NCBI GenBank assembly: GCA_043228905.1
Contig: JBHGNT010000022.1
Span: 10,292,001-10,356,000 of the forward strand
Length of the DNA stretch: 64,000 bases
Source: Azolla caroliniana
Taxonomy: Eukaryota; Polypodiophyta
Direction: 5' to 3'
The position numbers were made by a program, and so were the translations under genes. Shown in pieces: positions 10,759 to 20,406 of the stretch; within the stretch, counting starts at the first letter, position 1, and the number at the start of each line of letters is the position of its first letter. The notes below the pieces were generated by a model. The model saw only the letters and a program-made list of their open reading frames with translations, searched no databases and was not told where the DNA came from.

Positions 10759-10985
10759 GTGTTGAGTGGATAAGTTCAATCGGATTCGGGTCGGCTTAAT
10801 AAGCCAGAGCCGGATCGGTATCCAGAACGGAGAACTGGATAGGTGTCTGGATATATCAGTATCCGGAACCTAGAGTGGGAACGAAGAACCGGATTGTACT
10901 CTAGATTAGTGAAAACCGGTAGGCCGTTGGAGCCTATGGTTCAAGCCTAGTATGTAGGCATATTCCTTGGAGCTGAAACAAGAAG
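10759..10985 (+). repeat. Copia LTR, TGTTGAG family, 3'-truncated
   Basis: It starts TGTTGAG directly after the polypurine tract and shares aggccgttggagcc and cctagtatgtaggcatattc blocks with the LTR at 28431-28820. It has no TATA region or end before a different copia begins around 10990, so the 3' part is missing. Confidence 0.65.
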
Positions 10986-11059
10986 CGAGACTCCACTTCG
11001 ACTAGTCAACAACTTACGAATTACGCATCGAATTCCGATTACAAAGATCATAGCGGAAT

Positions 11060-11589
11060 GTTCATGATGGGCACAAAGTGCACTCAATGGCGACAGAAGG
11101 TGAAACAAGCACCACACCCTCAGATAATGTATGGTTCATTGACTCGGGAGCATCCAATCATACGACCTCTCATGAAGATTGGTTCTGAGAATTATGAAAG
11201 CCCAAACAGCCCAGATATGTCGAAACAAGCGATGACACGACTCATTCAATACAGCATATCGGGAACGTCCCATTCGGAAACGACAGCAAACAAACCTACC
11301 TCAAAAAATTCCTACATGTCCCAACCATCACGAAAAACCTGGTCTTAGTCATACTGATTGTCGAACAAGGCATGCAAGTACGATTCAACATTGACGGATG
11401 CTTCATTGGAAAAGATCATCGAATCGTAGCTCACGACCGTCGAGAAGGCCGAATGTTTATCCTCGAGTTGAGCAAGGTGAAGTCCACTATGTTTGCTAAT
11501 GGCATAAAAGTCGAAACTTACTTGAAACTGTGGCACAAGCGAATTGGCCACATCAACCTCTAGAAGCTCGAAAATATGCAATCAAATTG
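11060..11589 (+). pseudogene. Copia protease and GAG-pre-integrase fragment
   Basis: Shifting frames encode a copia protease motif (WFIDSGASNHTTSHEDWF near 11130), a middle part with GMQVRFNIDGCFIGKD, and a GAG-pre-integrase motif LWHKRIGHINL near 11530-11562. A stop follows in LWHKRIGHINL*K. The coding similarity continues to about 11585 and then stops at the start of receptor-kinase DNA. The integrase and RT that should come next are absent. Confidence 0.85.
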
Positions 11590-14519
11590 TGTAATGAGTA
11601 CAATATAGTATCATTTTTGTTGTCAAAAATATATTGTGCCATTCAAAACATCATTTGTTATTAACAAGTATTTGAGTGTTAATATTATCATGTGTAGGTA
11701 TGAAGGAAACAACTTTTTGTGCCTTGCAACGAATGCTAGTTGCTCGAGCATTCCACCGGTTTCATCAACACCAAAAAATAACACACCATTGATTATTCGA
11801 ATAGTGTGTGGTGTTTTAGTTGTACTTATTGTGATAATAGTTTTATGCATTTGCGTGTTGAAGAGGCGACTCACTCCTCAACAATCCACAAGTCATAAAA
11901 ACAGACCTCAACTAAATACAACTAAAACGGATTACCTAGATCATGGTAATGATTATGTCTTTACTTCTATGTCCATATACATCAATAGTTAATCTAGTCC
12001 AAGGTAATTTATATCTATGTTTTGTTGTAAATCCTTAAGATGTACCCATTTAAGGCCTAAATCAAGAAAAGTTTAAATCTAAATTAAATGCTTATGATAG
12101 AAATTGATAACATGTACCAGGATCTTTAACAATCCTCAATTTCAACATTCTCATAGAACCTAAATTTAATGCCACATATACTTTGATTGTGTCCTTCAAG
12201 GTATGCAAACATATTTGTGTTTATCCCATGGATCATGATTTGCCATTAATGAAAGTACTCCATCTCAATCACCAAATTAGCTGACCTTCACTACCATGTC
12301 GTGGTAGATTAACATGAGCATTTGTGACCTTCACTACCAATATTTATGTGGAGTTTTTAGGAAGCCAGAGTGCATATGTTCATGTTCCCCAAATCAAACC
12401 TAATTACATATGCTCTTTTAATGCTTAAATGAAAAAGAGTAAGTAGCCAAATAATATTTTCTTACAAACATAGTCATTGGTAAAGTATTCTAGTGTTGAA
12501 TATGAATACCAATTCAGAATTCTTGTCATTTCATCATGAAAGGTTTCATAATTAATAGGATCAATTTACATTTTTTGGAATTTAATTTAACTTTAATCTA
12601 TTGCTTATAAATGAGCTCATATTTCTTGCATATCTTCTATAGGTGTTAGCCATAGAAGAGTACTTGAAGCTACAAATGTTGCACAAAGCTTTATTTTTGA
12701 AGACATTCGAATTGCGACCAACAATTTCCAAAACAATCCTTGGTAAAGGTGGTTTTGGCATTGTATATAAGGGCATTTTGACAAATGGAGTGGTTGTAGC
12801 AGTTAAAGTTTTATCCAATGCATCACACCACGGAGTAAACGAATTTCTCAATGAGGTATTTGCAAAAATGAATTTTCGCACATATACACGTCATTCTTGA
12901 TTCTTGACGTATTACTAGCAATGATGGGAGAATTCCTAGTGAACACTTGCTAATTTGTTGTTTTTCTTAACATTTCGACTATAGGTAACCCTGCTCTCTC
13001 GAGTGCATCATAAGAACCTCGTGGACTTGGTAGGATATTTTATTGACAATAAGTTGGTACTTGTTTATGAATATATGTCAGAGGGATCAATTTTTTATGC
13101 TCTTTTTGGTAAGTATGATAATAGTTCCACTAAAATTTATCATCATCATATGTACCTAAGGTAATACAATAAGAGATCATGACATTATTTTTTATATTAT
13201 ACATTATGTGTTACTTGATTGTAGTTTTGTGCAAAATAATAACACTTTAAAATGTGTTCCATGCAAAACAATGAAGGCAATACACGGACAATAGCCTTGA
13301 AGTGGAGAGAAAGATTGCAAATTTTGTTAGATGTTGCTCAAGGTGATAAATTTTAGTTAAATTAACGTTTAGTCAATAGTATATGTATGAGTGTATGTGT
13401 GGATTTATGGTATTTGAAGCTTTTCAAGTATCTAAACTCATCTTAAAAGGTGTTCCTTGTAGGGCTTGCTTATCTACACACCAGGTGCAACTCTTTGATC
13501 ATCCATAGGGATGTCAAGAGTAGTAACATTTTGTTGACCAAAAAGTTGGAAGGAAAAATGTCTGATTTTGGTATATCAAGGCTACAAGCCATGCCGAGGT
13601 CATCTCAACAAGGTTGATCGGTAGCATGGGAAATTTGGATCCTGAGTATGTTTTCATATATTGCCTTTATGCATACAATGTTTTTGAAATTAGCATTTTA
13701 AATTATTTAATCTTAATTAGCACAACTATTTGTAGTAGCTTTTGATGCTAGGAGTGAAACTTGAAGTTTTTATCAAGAATGTAGTTTGTGAAACCACAAA
13801 TTATTTCCCCAAAATCATGACTTCTTTCAATGGCCTTTTAAATTAGGCATGCAATGACATTCAAATTGACAGAAAAAGTTGATGTATATAGTTTTGGGGT
13901 AGTTTTGTTCGAAGCTATATGTGGTCAACTTCCTTTAGTAAGAGGCACAGAAACAGGAGATACAAACATTCACATATCCCAATGGGTAACCACTACGAGC
14001 AAGACTACTCATATTGGAGCTAGTGAGGGGAATTAAAGAAAGGCCGATTAGTATTAAGTCATATCTTGGGAAAGAATATGATCACAATGAATACGAGAGT
14101 ATGATAATAATATATTTCTTAATTTCTCTCTTTATTAACAATATAAGTTAATTTTTATTGGGCATGCCTCATCTAAAGTCTTTTGTGGAAGTTGTTCGTC
14201 AAGAATTATTATTGCAACCAGATACATGATTGACAAGCAACATCCTTGTTAAAAATGTGATGTTCCTGATGGTTCTCTTGAGGTGAAGATTTTGTATGAA
14301 CAATAAGATAAAGAGGAAATCAGTGCACGTTTCATCGTGCACTACCACTCCCACACAAACATGTCTAATTTAGCTACCAATGCACTATTAGTTGGCCTTC
14401 AGTAGTAGCATGCACTTTAGGATTTGACAAAAGCAAAAACATTTTTGCAAACCAGTATATTGTACAAAAAAATCATGTATTTGACAGAAGGAAAAACCTT
14501 TTTGCAAACCAGTATATTG
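11590..14519 (+). pseudogene. Partial copy of the receptor-kinase gene inside a copia
   Basis: This stretch matches the receptor-kinase locus from intron 7 (about 37984) to beyond the gene (about 45561). Introns are kept. Exon equivalents are 11698-11945 (membrane span), 12643-12855, 12985-13108, 13277-13342, 13463-13645 and 13847-13985. The second has one extra base in the P-loop region and the fifth lacks one base after the DFG motif, so both are out of frame. The last kinase exon and a downstream LINE are missing: DNA equivalent to 40404-45033 is deleted at about 13991. Copia protease/GAG-pre-integrase lies directly to the left and copia RNase H directly to the right, all in the same orientation. 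Confidence 0.92.
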
Positions 14520-14758
14520 CGAAGTCATTTGGCTGAAACAGCTATTACGGGTTCTGCACGTAGAGGTGTCTAATCGAATGACGATCTATTGTGACAACCT
14601 CAGCAGCATCCACCTTGTGAAAAACCCTGTATTCCACGCTCAAACTAAGCACATTGAGGTGCACTACCATTTTTTCCTCGAGTGTGTCCTTTCTCATGAA
14701 GTCGAACTGGCGTATGTTCCGACGGGTCGGCAAATTGCTGACATCTTCACCAAGCCCC
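14520..14758 (+). pseudogene. Copia RNase H, first part, interrupted by nested copia
   Basis: Coding starts right at the junction as EVIWLKQLLRVLHVEV and runs through IYCDNLSSIHLVKNPVFHAQTKHIEVHY to ADIFTKP. The reading frame is then cut by the copia at 14759-18906 and resumes at 18912 as LGLDKLLCRALRL. The catalytic Asp of the YCDN block is present. It probably belongs to the same element as the protease fragment at 11060-11589, but that link is inference. Confidence 0.88.
14754..14758. other. Target-site duplication GCCCC, left copy
   Basis: GCCCC at 14754-14758 directly precedes the 5' LTR, and GCCCC at 18907-18911 directly follows the 3' LTR. Copia integrases make 5-bp duplications. Removing one copy and the insert restores the RNase H frame. 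Confidence 0.92.
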
Positions 14759-15341
14759 TGTTGGGAAATCGGTTCCTCCGAATTGGACCCAGTAATGAAT
14801 GAAGAGGACCTGGTGAGAACCGGAAGACATCCGGAAACGGGAGGAGACCTGGTGAGATCCGGAAGACATCCGGAAACCGGAGGAGAGCCGGTGAGAACCG
14901 GAAGAGAAGACATATTTGTAAATATGTTTTGAATAAGCCTATTGAGGCTATATTTGTAAATAGCCCTAAGTCCATATAAGTATAAATATGACAGGGAAAC
15001 CACTTTAGGTGTGTGTGTGAGTTATTGTTGTCATACAGTTGTACAGAGAGAGCGGGAGAGAGCGGGAGAGAGTGAGATACAGAGTGATACTTTGTTGTAA
15101 CCGCCGATTGGCGAAGATACAGAGCTCAAGGTCATTGCCTCTGAGACTCTAATTGTACTTTTCTCCTATAGTGATAGTTGGAGTCCGTGAGGTCCCGTGG
15201 TTTTTCCCATTTAGGGTTTTCCACGTAAACATCCTGTGTATTTCCTTTGTGTACTTTCCATTTCCCATTTTTGTGCTTCATTCCAAGTGAAGTGTTCAAG
15301 ACTCAGTTGTGGTCGAGCAATATTCCACGCTATTCTCGTCA
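14759..15341 (+). repeat. 5' LTR of nested Tnt1-like copia
   Basis: Starts TGTTGGG and ends gctattctcgtca, 583 bp. It contains a TATA-like tataaatatga stretch near 14985, GA-rich repeats and two copies of a gaagacatccggaaac-like block near the start. The same LTR family occurs at 8129-8668 and 18394-18906. A primer binding site follows three bases downstream. Confidence 0.88.
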
Positions 15342-15344
15342 ATC

Positions 15345-15356
15345 TGGTATTAGAGC
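15345..15356 (+). other. Primer binding site of nested copia
   Basis: TGGTATTAGAGC, one base different from the TGGTATCAGAGC complement of initiator methionine tRNA. It is placed just inside the 5' LTR and 13 bases before the gag ATG. Confidence 0.85.
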
Positions 15357-15369
15357 AAACAACACAGGA

Positions 15370-15673
15370 AATGGAAGAATCGTTCGGCGGCATGTTCAAG
15401 CTCACTGGCTCCAACTACTCAATGTGGAAGTCGAAGATGAGAGATATGCTGGTGGTTAAAGATCTTTGGTTGCTGGTTCAGTTCGGGGACAAGAGACCAG
15501 TTAAGATCCAAGTCACAATGTGGGAGGTGATGCCCATGAAGACAACGACATACATTCGGTGCTTCATCGACATGAGCTTGTACAACAACTTCAATGAAGA
15601 GAGCAAGGTTCATGAACTCTGGGAGAAGATCAGCATCATGTTCCAGAACAAAACCGAACCTCCTTCCGGTTAA
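15370..15673 (+). pseudogene. Copia gag, N-terminal part fused to integrase remnant
   Basis: The ATG near 15370 begins MEESFGGMFKLTGSNYSMWK, a typical copia gag opening, followed by a UBN2-type part up to WEKISIMFQNKT. Coding similarity then jumps to the position corresponding to about 56330 of the intact copia, just before the integrase core. Gag's zinc knuckle, the protease and the GAG-pre-integrase domain are therefore deleted. The junction carries short similarity (cagaac...cctccttcc) to both sides. Confidence 0.85.
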
Positions 15674-16324
15674 GACCACTAATGAGACGGAATGCACCAT
15701 TGGAGCTGGTGCATACCAATGTGTGTCAAGTGGACACGAAGTCACATGCCAGATCGCAGTACTTCATGGCGTTCATAGATGACCACAGCCGGAAGCTGTG
15801 GGTCTCACCATTGAAGACAAAGGATTAGGTGTTATTCTTTCAAGGAGCTCCACGCGAGAGTGGACAGAGAAACCGATCAGAAGCTAAAGGCGGTTCGAGC
15901 AGATAACGGAGGAGAATACCGGGGGCAGTTCGAGGAGTACTGGTGGTCGAAGGGAATCCGGCTCGAGTTTATTGTGCCGAAGACGCCGGAACTAAACGGG
16001 CTAGCTGAAAGGATGAACCAGTGCATGCTAGCACATGGAAAGTTACCCAAGACGTTTTGGGCTAAGGCACTGACGACGACGACCTATGTGATAAATAGAT
16101 CACCCTCAGCATCCCTGGAAGGAGACTCACCTCAGAAAGTATGGACTGGCAAAGATATATCTTACCGGCATCTAAAGGTGTTCGGGTTTCTCGCATACGT
16201 GCATGTGGCGAAGGACAAGAGAGCAAAGTTGGATCCGAAGTTCCGGCCATGCATATTCCTTGGCTACAATGATGATGAGTTCGGTTATTACATGTGGGAT
16301 CTGGTCAACAAGAAGGTGCTCTGA
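15674..16324 (+). pseudogene. Copia integrase core, internally deleted
   Basis: In the right frame this encodes the integrase core: RADNGGEYRGQFEEYW, VPKTPELNGLAERMNQ, then a direct jump to CMLAHGKLPKTFWAKAL. About ten residues are lost after ERMN compared with the intact copy at 56154-58949. The first catalytic Asp region near 15720 is in a different frame. CIFLGYNDDEFGYYMWD and a stop at 16322-16324 end the domain. Non-functional. Confidence 0.87.
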
Positions 16325-16892
16325 AGTCGGGACATAGTCTTCATGGAAGACAGGACCATTGCCGACTGGGAGTCGGAGAAGAAGATGATCAACTTCGGAT
16401 CATCCAATGAAAACCGGCCTGAGGACACAAGCACCTACCCGGTTGAAAACCGGATGTTAGCCGGCAACCGAATGACACTCGACGAACCGGCCGGATACGG
16501 ACAGGAAACCGAACCGACCGAAGAAGAAGAAGAAGAAGAAGAAGACACCGGAACCAAACAAGATCCCAAATCGGATTCGGATCGGAACAAACAGAGGAAG
16601 CGGTAGTCAGAAACCAAGGACGGGGATATCCTCTCCGGGAGAGAAGAGCCCCTCGGAGATTTTCGGATGCAGAGCATGTGTTGCTAACCGATGAGGGGGA
16701 GCCGGAAAGCTTTGAAGAAGCAAAGGGAGACACCCATAGCCGCAAGTGGTTGAGTGCCATGCAAGATGAGATGGATTCCCTGCACGAGAACCACACATAT
16801 GAATTGGTGGAGTTGCCGAAAGGAAAGAGGGCACTCCGGAACAAGTGGGTGTACAAGTTGAAACCGGGAGATGCTAGAAATCCACCCAAGTA
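16325..16892 (+). pseudogene. Copia acidic linker and start of reverse transcriptase
   Basis: Encodes the acidic Glu-rich linker (EEEEEEEED block near 16525) and, after a stop at about 16605, the RT start: FEEAKGDTHSRKWLSAMQDE, ENHTYELVELPKGK and RALRNKWVYKLKPGDARNPPK. The frame is then interrupted by about 350 bp of unrelated DNA. It matches the intact copia at 57300-57570. Confidence 0.87.
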
Positions 16893-17245
16893 TTGTTACC
16901 CCTGTAAGAATATACGGGGAGGCATAAGGGTAGGTGTAATGATGTGGTTGATGTATATGTGTAAAGTAAATGAGTGTGTGAGGATGAGTATGTGTATGGA
17001 CACATGCACAATTATGTGCATGTGTACAAGAATGTGTAATGGTCTTATTTATAACGGTCATGTAACCGTTACATTGGATGTATTATATAAACCCCCTATG
17101 GGGTATGTAATGAGATAACCTTTTTTCCCTCTCACATTTGTGTCATTTTCTATTTGTCTTTCTCTCTTGTTTTCCCTCACACGTAACCCCCTTGGGAGGG
17201 GGGTGGAGCCATTCTAGGCTTCACCCCCTACCCATTAATAGGTAT
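16893..17245. mobile_element. About 350-bp insertion in copia RT, solo-LTR-like
   Basis: The RT frame stops at NPPK (16892) and resumes at RYKARILVKGF (17246). The insert starts near TGTTACCCC and has a TATA-like box (attatataaacccc, about 17080-17095) followed by a pyrimidine-rich tract, as in a promoter-bearing LTR. AAGTAT before and AGGTAT after could be a decayed target duplication. I do not know the family. A MITE is less likely because no terminal inverted repeats are visible. Confidence 0.55.
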
Positions 17246-17500
17246 AAGGCCCGAATCTTGGTGAAGGGCTTCTAGCATAAGAAAGGATTGAACTTCGATG
17301 AGATCTTTGCCCCGGTAGTAAAGATGACTTCCATCCGGACAATATTGGGCATAGCGGCAAGCATGGAGCTCGAGGTAGACCAACTGGACGTCAAGACGGC
17401 ATTTCTACATGGCGACCTCGAAGAAGAAATCTACATACATCAACCGGAAGGATTTGAGAAGAAAGGGAAGGAGCACCTGGTGTGCCGGCTGAAGAAGAAC
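17246..17500 (+). pseudogene. Copia reverse transcriptase, palm start
   Basis: Encodes KARILVKGF, NFDEIFAPVVKMTSIRTILG, the first catalytic Asp region (VDQLDVKTAFLHGDLEEEIY) and PEGFEKKGKEHLVCRLKK. The frame then runs into a GC-rich minisatellite where the intact copia has SLYELKQAPRQW. The catalytic YVDD box and all of RNase H are missing from this element. Confidence 0.88.
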
Positions 17501-17755
17501 CGGAACCGGCCGGCAAGCAAAACCGGAACCGAAACCGGCAAGCAAACCGGAACCGGAATCGGCAAGCAAACCGGAACCGGCCGGCAAGCAAAACCGGAAC
17601 CGGAACCGGCAAGCAAACCGGAACCGGTCGGCAAGCAAAACCGGAAACCGGCCGGCAAGCAAAACCGGAACCGGAACCGGCAAGCAAACCGGAACCAGTC
17701 GGCAAGCAAAATCGGAACCGGAGCCGACCGGCAAGCAAAATGGAACCGGCTACCG
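17497..17755 (+). repeat. Minisatellite replacing the middle of copia RT
   Basis: About a dozen imperfect units built from ggcaagcaaaaccggaac and ggcaagcaaaccggaac are repeated. The array starts exactly where RT coding stops. It reads in frame as Asn/Arg/Gln/Gly-rich low complexity on both strands, which explains several long open frames here that are not genes. Confidence 0.92.
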
Positions 17756-18393
17756 GACGATGTTGGACGCGGACGGACGAAAGATTGGATCATGCAACAA
17801 ACTAAAGTAAAGTGAAGAGAACTAAAGTAAAGGCCATGTGGACGCAAGCAACTAAAGAAGGGAGTGCATGGAAAAAGTAAAGGTCATGTGGACAGTCACA
17901 TGCAACCAAAAGAAAAAGCTAGGCAACTAAAAGTAGAGGCCATGCAACAAAAAGTGAAAAGGCTATGATCAAGAGAGAACTCCATTTTTATTCCATTTTT
18001 TTTTCCTACACTAGGATAGACTCTCCATATTATCTTAATTTTTCTTGTCCTTCTCAACTCTCTTATCTTAGGGAAGCGATAACACTCAAAAACCCTAATC
18101 TTCCCTACGGAAGCCATAATACTCATATAACCTAATCCTAATCTTCCCTACGGAAGCCATATCTCTCAAAACCCCTAATTTTTCTTTTCTATTAATCATA
18201 GTAAACCTAAAACTTCTAAATCCCAATCTTGGGACATATTGTAATTTCTTTTTCCTTTGTTAATGAAAATTATTAAATTTCTTCTTTTTGTTAATTGTTA
18301 AAAATATAAACGTACACATGTGATTATCCTCTGGTCGGAGGCCCCGGGGTCTTGCCTCAAAGTTCACGTATCCTCGTCGTATTTTCGCGACAC
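17756..18393. other. Unassigned stretch before the 3' LTR
   Basis: No coding similarity seen. The first half repeats motifs such as actaaagtaaag and ggccatgtggac. The second half is A/T-rich with repeated cttccctacggaagccata blocks, and ends with a GC-rich piece (ggtcggaggccccggggtc). It fills the place of the copia RT end and RNase H and may be another inserted repeat. The first bases of the 3' LTR are missing at its right end. Confidence 0.6.
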
Positions 18394-18906
18394 CGGTAAT
18401 GAATGAAGAGGACCCGGTGAGATCCAGAAGAGATACAGAAACCGGAGGAGAGCCCGTGAGAACCGGAAGATAAGACATATCTGTAAATATGTTTTGAGTA
18501 AGCCTATTGAGGCTATATTTGTAAATAGCCCTAAGTCCATATAAGTATAAATATGACTTAGGGCAACCACTTCAGGTGTGTGTGAGTTATTGTTGTCATA
18601 TTGTTGTACAGAGAGAGGGACAGAGAGCGGGAGAGAGTGAGATACAGAGCGATACTCTGTTGTAACCGTTGGTTGGCGAAGATACAGAGCTCGAGGTCGT
18701 TGCCTCCGAGACTCTGATTGTACTTTTCTCCTATAGTGATAGTTGGAGTCCGTGGGGTCCTGTGGTTTTTCCCATTTAGGGTTTTCCACGTAAACATCCT
18801 GTGTATTTCCTTTGTGTACTTTCCATTTCCCATTTTTGTGTTTCATTCCAAGTGAAGTATTCAAGACTCGGTTGTGGCCGAGCAATATTCCGCGCTATTC
18901 TCGTCA
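18394..18906 (+). repeat. 3' LTR of nested Tnt1-like copia, 5'-truncated
   Basis: Matches the 5' LTR at 14759-15341 from the taatgaatgaagagg block to the terminal ctcgtca, with TATA-like tataaatatgactta. About 40 bases at the start are missing, replaced by unrelated DNA. It is followed directly by the GCCCC target duplication. Confidence 0.88.
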
Positions 18907-18962
18907 GCCCCTTGGTCTCGACAAGTTACTGTGTCGTGCCCTTCGGCTCCGGATCGTTGCGT
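18907..18962 (+). pseudogene. Copia RNase H, last part after nested insertion
   Basis: After the duplicated GCCCC the frame continues LGLDKLLCRALRLRIVA and stops. Joined to 14520-14758 it restores ADIFTKP followed by LGLDK, the normal copia ending. This is direct evidence that the 14759-18906 element jumped into an existing copia. Confidence 0.88.
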
Positions 18963-19476
18963 GAGTCGGGTGGGAACCGCCGAGGTTTTTGACTAGGAGG
19001 AAGAGGAATACAACTTAAGGCTAGTTAAGAATAGTGGAAAGAGAAGTAAGATAGCAATCTCGTGAATCCCACGAGTTTAGTGTAATTAAAACAATATTTA
19101 GATTATAAGAGCAATTAGATGGCAAAATTCGTGAATCCCACGAATATATTAGATTGATCCAACCTTGTATATTAATCAACAACCTTATACATATTTCTCT
19201 CCTCCTTATATAAAGATGGAAGAGGCTAAGCATGGCTTCATGCTTTTTCACCTAAAGTGTCCATGCACACTAAATGTGCATGTGATGCTTTGTCATTTCC
19301 TAAATATAGGGCTCATGCACGCTAGATGTGCATGAGTCACTTTTAATGGCACGTGTAAATAAAATATTCACACTCTAAAGAATACATGATTTTTACCTTT
19401 TAATAAAGGTATGTGTAAATAAAGGTCTTATACGTATTAAATCTATATTTATAACACTAAAGATAAGTTATTACAA
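18963..19476. other. Intergenic A/T-rich stretch
   Basis: No coding similarity. It contains two copies of a cgtgaatcccacgaat/g palindrome-like motif (19061 and 19131 regions) and two copies of catgcac...tgtgcatg (19261 and 19315 regions). It is probably the 3' flank or LTR remains of the host copia. Confidence 0.5.
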
Positions 19477-19522
19477 TGGTAAAGTTGGGGTTTATCTATG
19501 TGGAGGTGCATGGTTCAAATCC
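19477..19522 (+). other. SINE-like Pol III A-box and B-box
   Basis: TGGTAAAGTTGG (19477-19488) fits the A-box and GGTTCAAATCC (19512-19522) fits the B-box consensus, 24 bp apart. A complete cloverleaf is not evident. The most likely explanation is the head of a tRNA-derived SINE whose body ends in the T-rich tract near 19545-19570. Confidence 0.4.
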
Positions 19523-19679
19523 TACCCTATGCATGTGATAAATTCTTTTGATATATTATTTATTTATTTATATGTATCTAAAATCGGATATATTATTTTA
19601 TGGTTTTCACGTAGTGTGTGGAATACACTACGACAACGGCATTTCTCGGTTGAGTTGCGTTTGCGTCACCTCGACACGC

Positions 19680-20331
19680 TGTCGTGAAGAAAACCGTCCC
19701 TTGGCGCAATCAGTGGATAGCGCACATGAATCGGCCCTTCACGTGTGCGCGCTCTTAGTGTATATAATAGAGAATTAGGTACAGAGAGAGATCCGGGGTA
19801 GTTAGATTCGGTAGGTAGGAAGTAAATGAGGGAGACGGCTCCCCTCTTGACGCTATAAAGGAGAGGGAGACGCAGGGGGGAAAGGGGCATTATTTTTTTG
19901 AGGAGGACGAAGTGTTGTCGGACCGGAATCGAACACTTCTCCTCTGTCTGTTCTCTGTTGCTCGTCTCTGCAGGTTTCGGGAGGCTCGTGCTGCTTCGAG
20001 GAACGCCCGTGTGCTTCCGGCAACACCTTCATCCTATCCCCGTTTCGTGCGCAGAAGAACAGGCATCGGCATCTGTTCGCCGGCCTGTTCGGTCGTAGCC
20101 GCTCACGTGTTCTGTTGTGTACTTTTTATTCGTTAATATACAAACACTTGTCTCTCCCTGTCTCTGTGTCCATTCGCGTCTTTGTGTTGACGGGCCACGC
20201 CCGTGTGTTTCTTTGCTCATACGTGACCGGGCGTCTCTCTCCTTCTCTTTCCCCTCCTATCACCTGCCCTTCGGTTCAAGACCCCGGTGGTCCCACCTCG
20301 TTTCTCCACGCATGCGCGTAACAACACGACA
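19680..20331 (+). repeat. 5' LTR of GC-rich Ty3/gypsy element
   Basis: Starts TGTCGTG and ends CACGACA, so the ends are perfect 7-bp inverted repeats. Length 652 bp. It matches the copy at 26064-26696 along nearly its whole length, with a couple of dozen differences at most by eye. TATA-like tgtatataatagag lies near 19758. Confidence 0.9.
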
Positions 20332-20334
20332 TCT

Positions 20335-20352
20335 TTGGTGAACCCGACGTGA
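20335..20352 (+). other. Primer binding site of GC-rich gypsy
   Basis: TGGTGAACCCGACGTGAA starts four bases after the LTR end. Position and the leading TGG fit a tRNA primer site. I do not assign the tRNA. Confidence 0.65.
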
Positions 20353-20406
20353 AACAGGCGGCAGAGGAGCAAAAGATGAGGGGGTCGGATCTTGCAGAGG
20401 CCAGCC

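Noticed and set aside
17391-17847. Several long minus-strand frames rich in Cys, Arg and Phe
   Set aside because: They are readings of the minisatellite on the other strand and in other frames. Repeat-made frames are not evidence of a gene.
19477-19540. Functional tRNA gene
   Set aside because: A and B boxes fit, but acceptor and anticodon stems do not pair convincingly.
19670-19684. Target-site duplication CACGC for the GC-rich gypsy
   Set aside because: CACGC also occurs near the 3' LTR end, but there it lies inside the LTR; the true end of the 3' LTR is missing.
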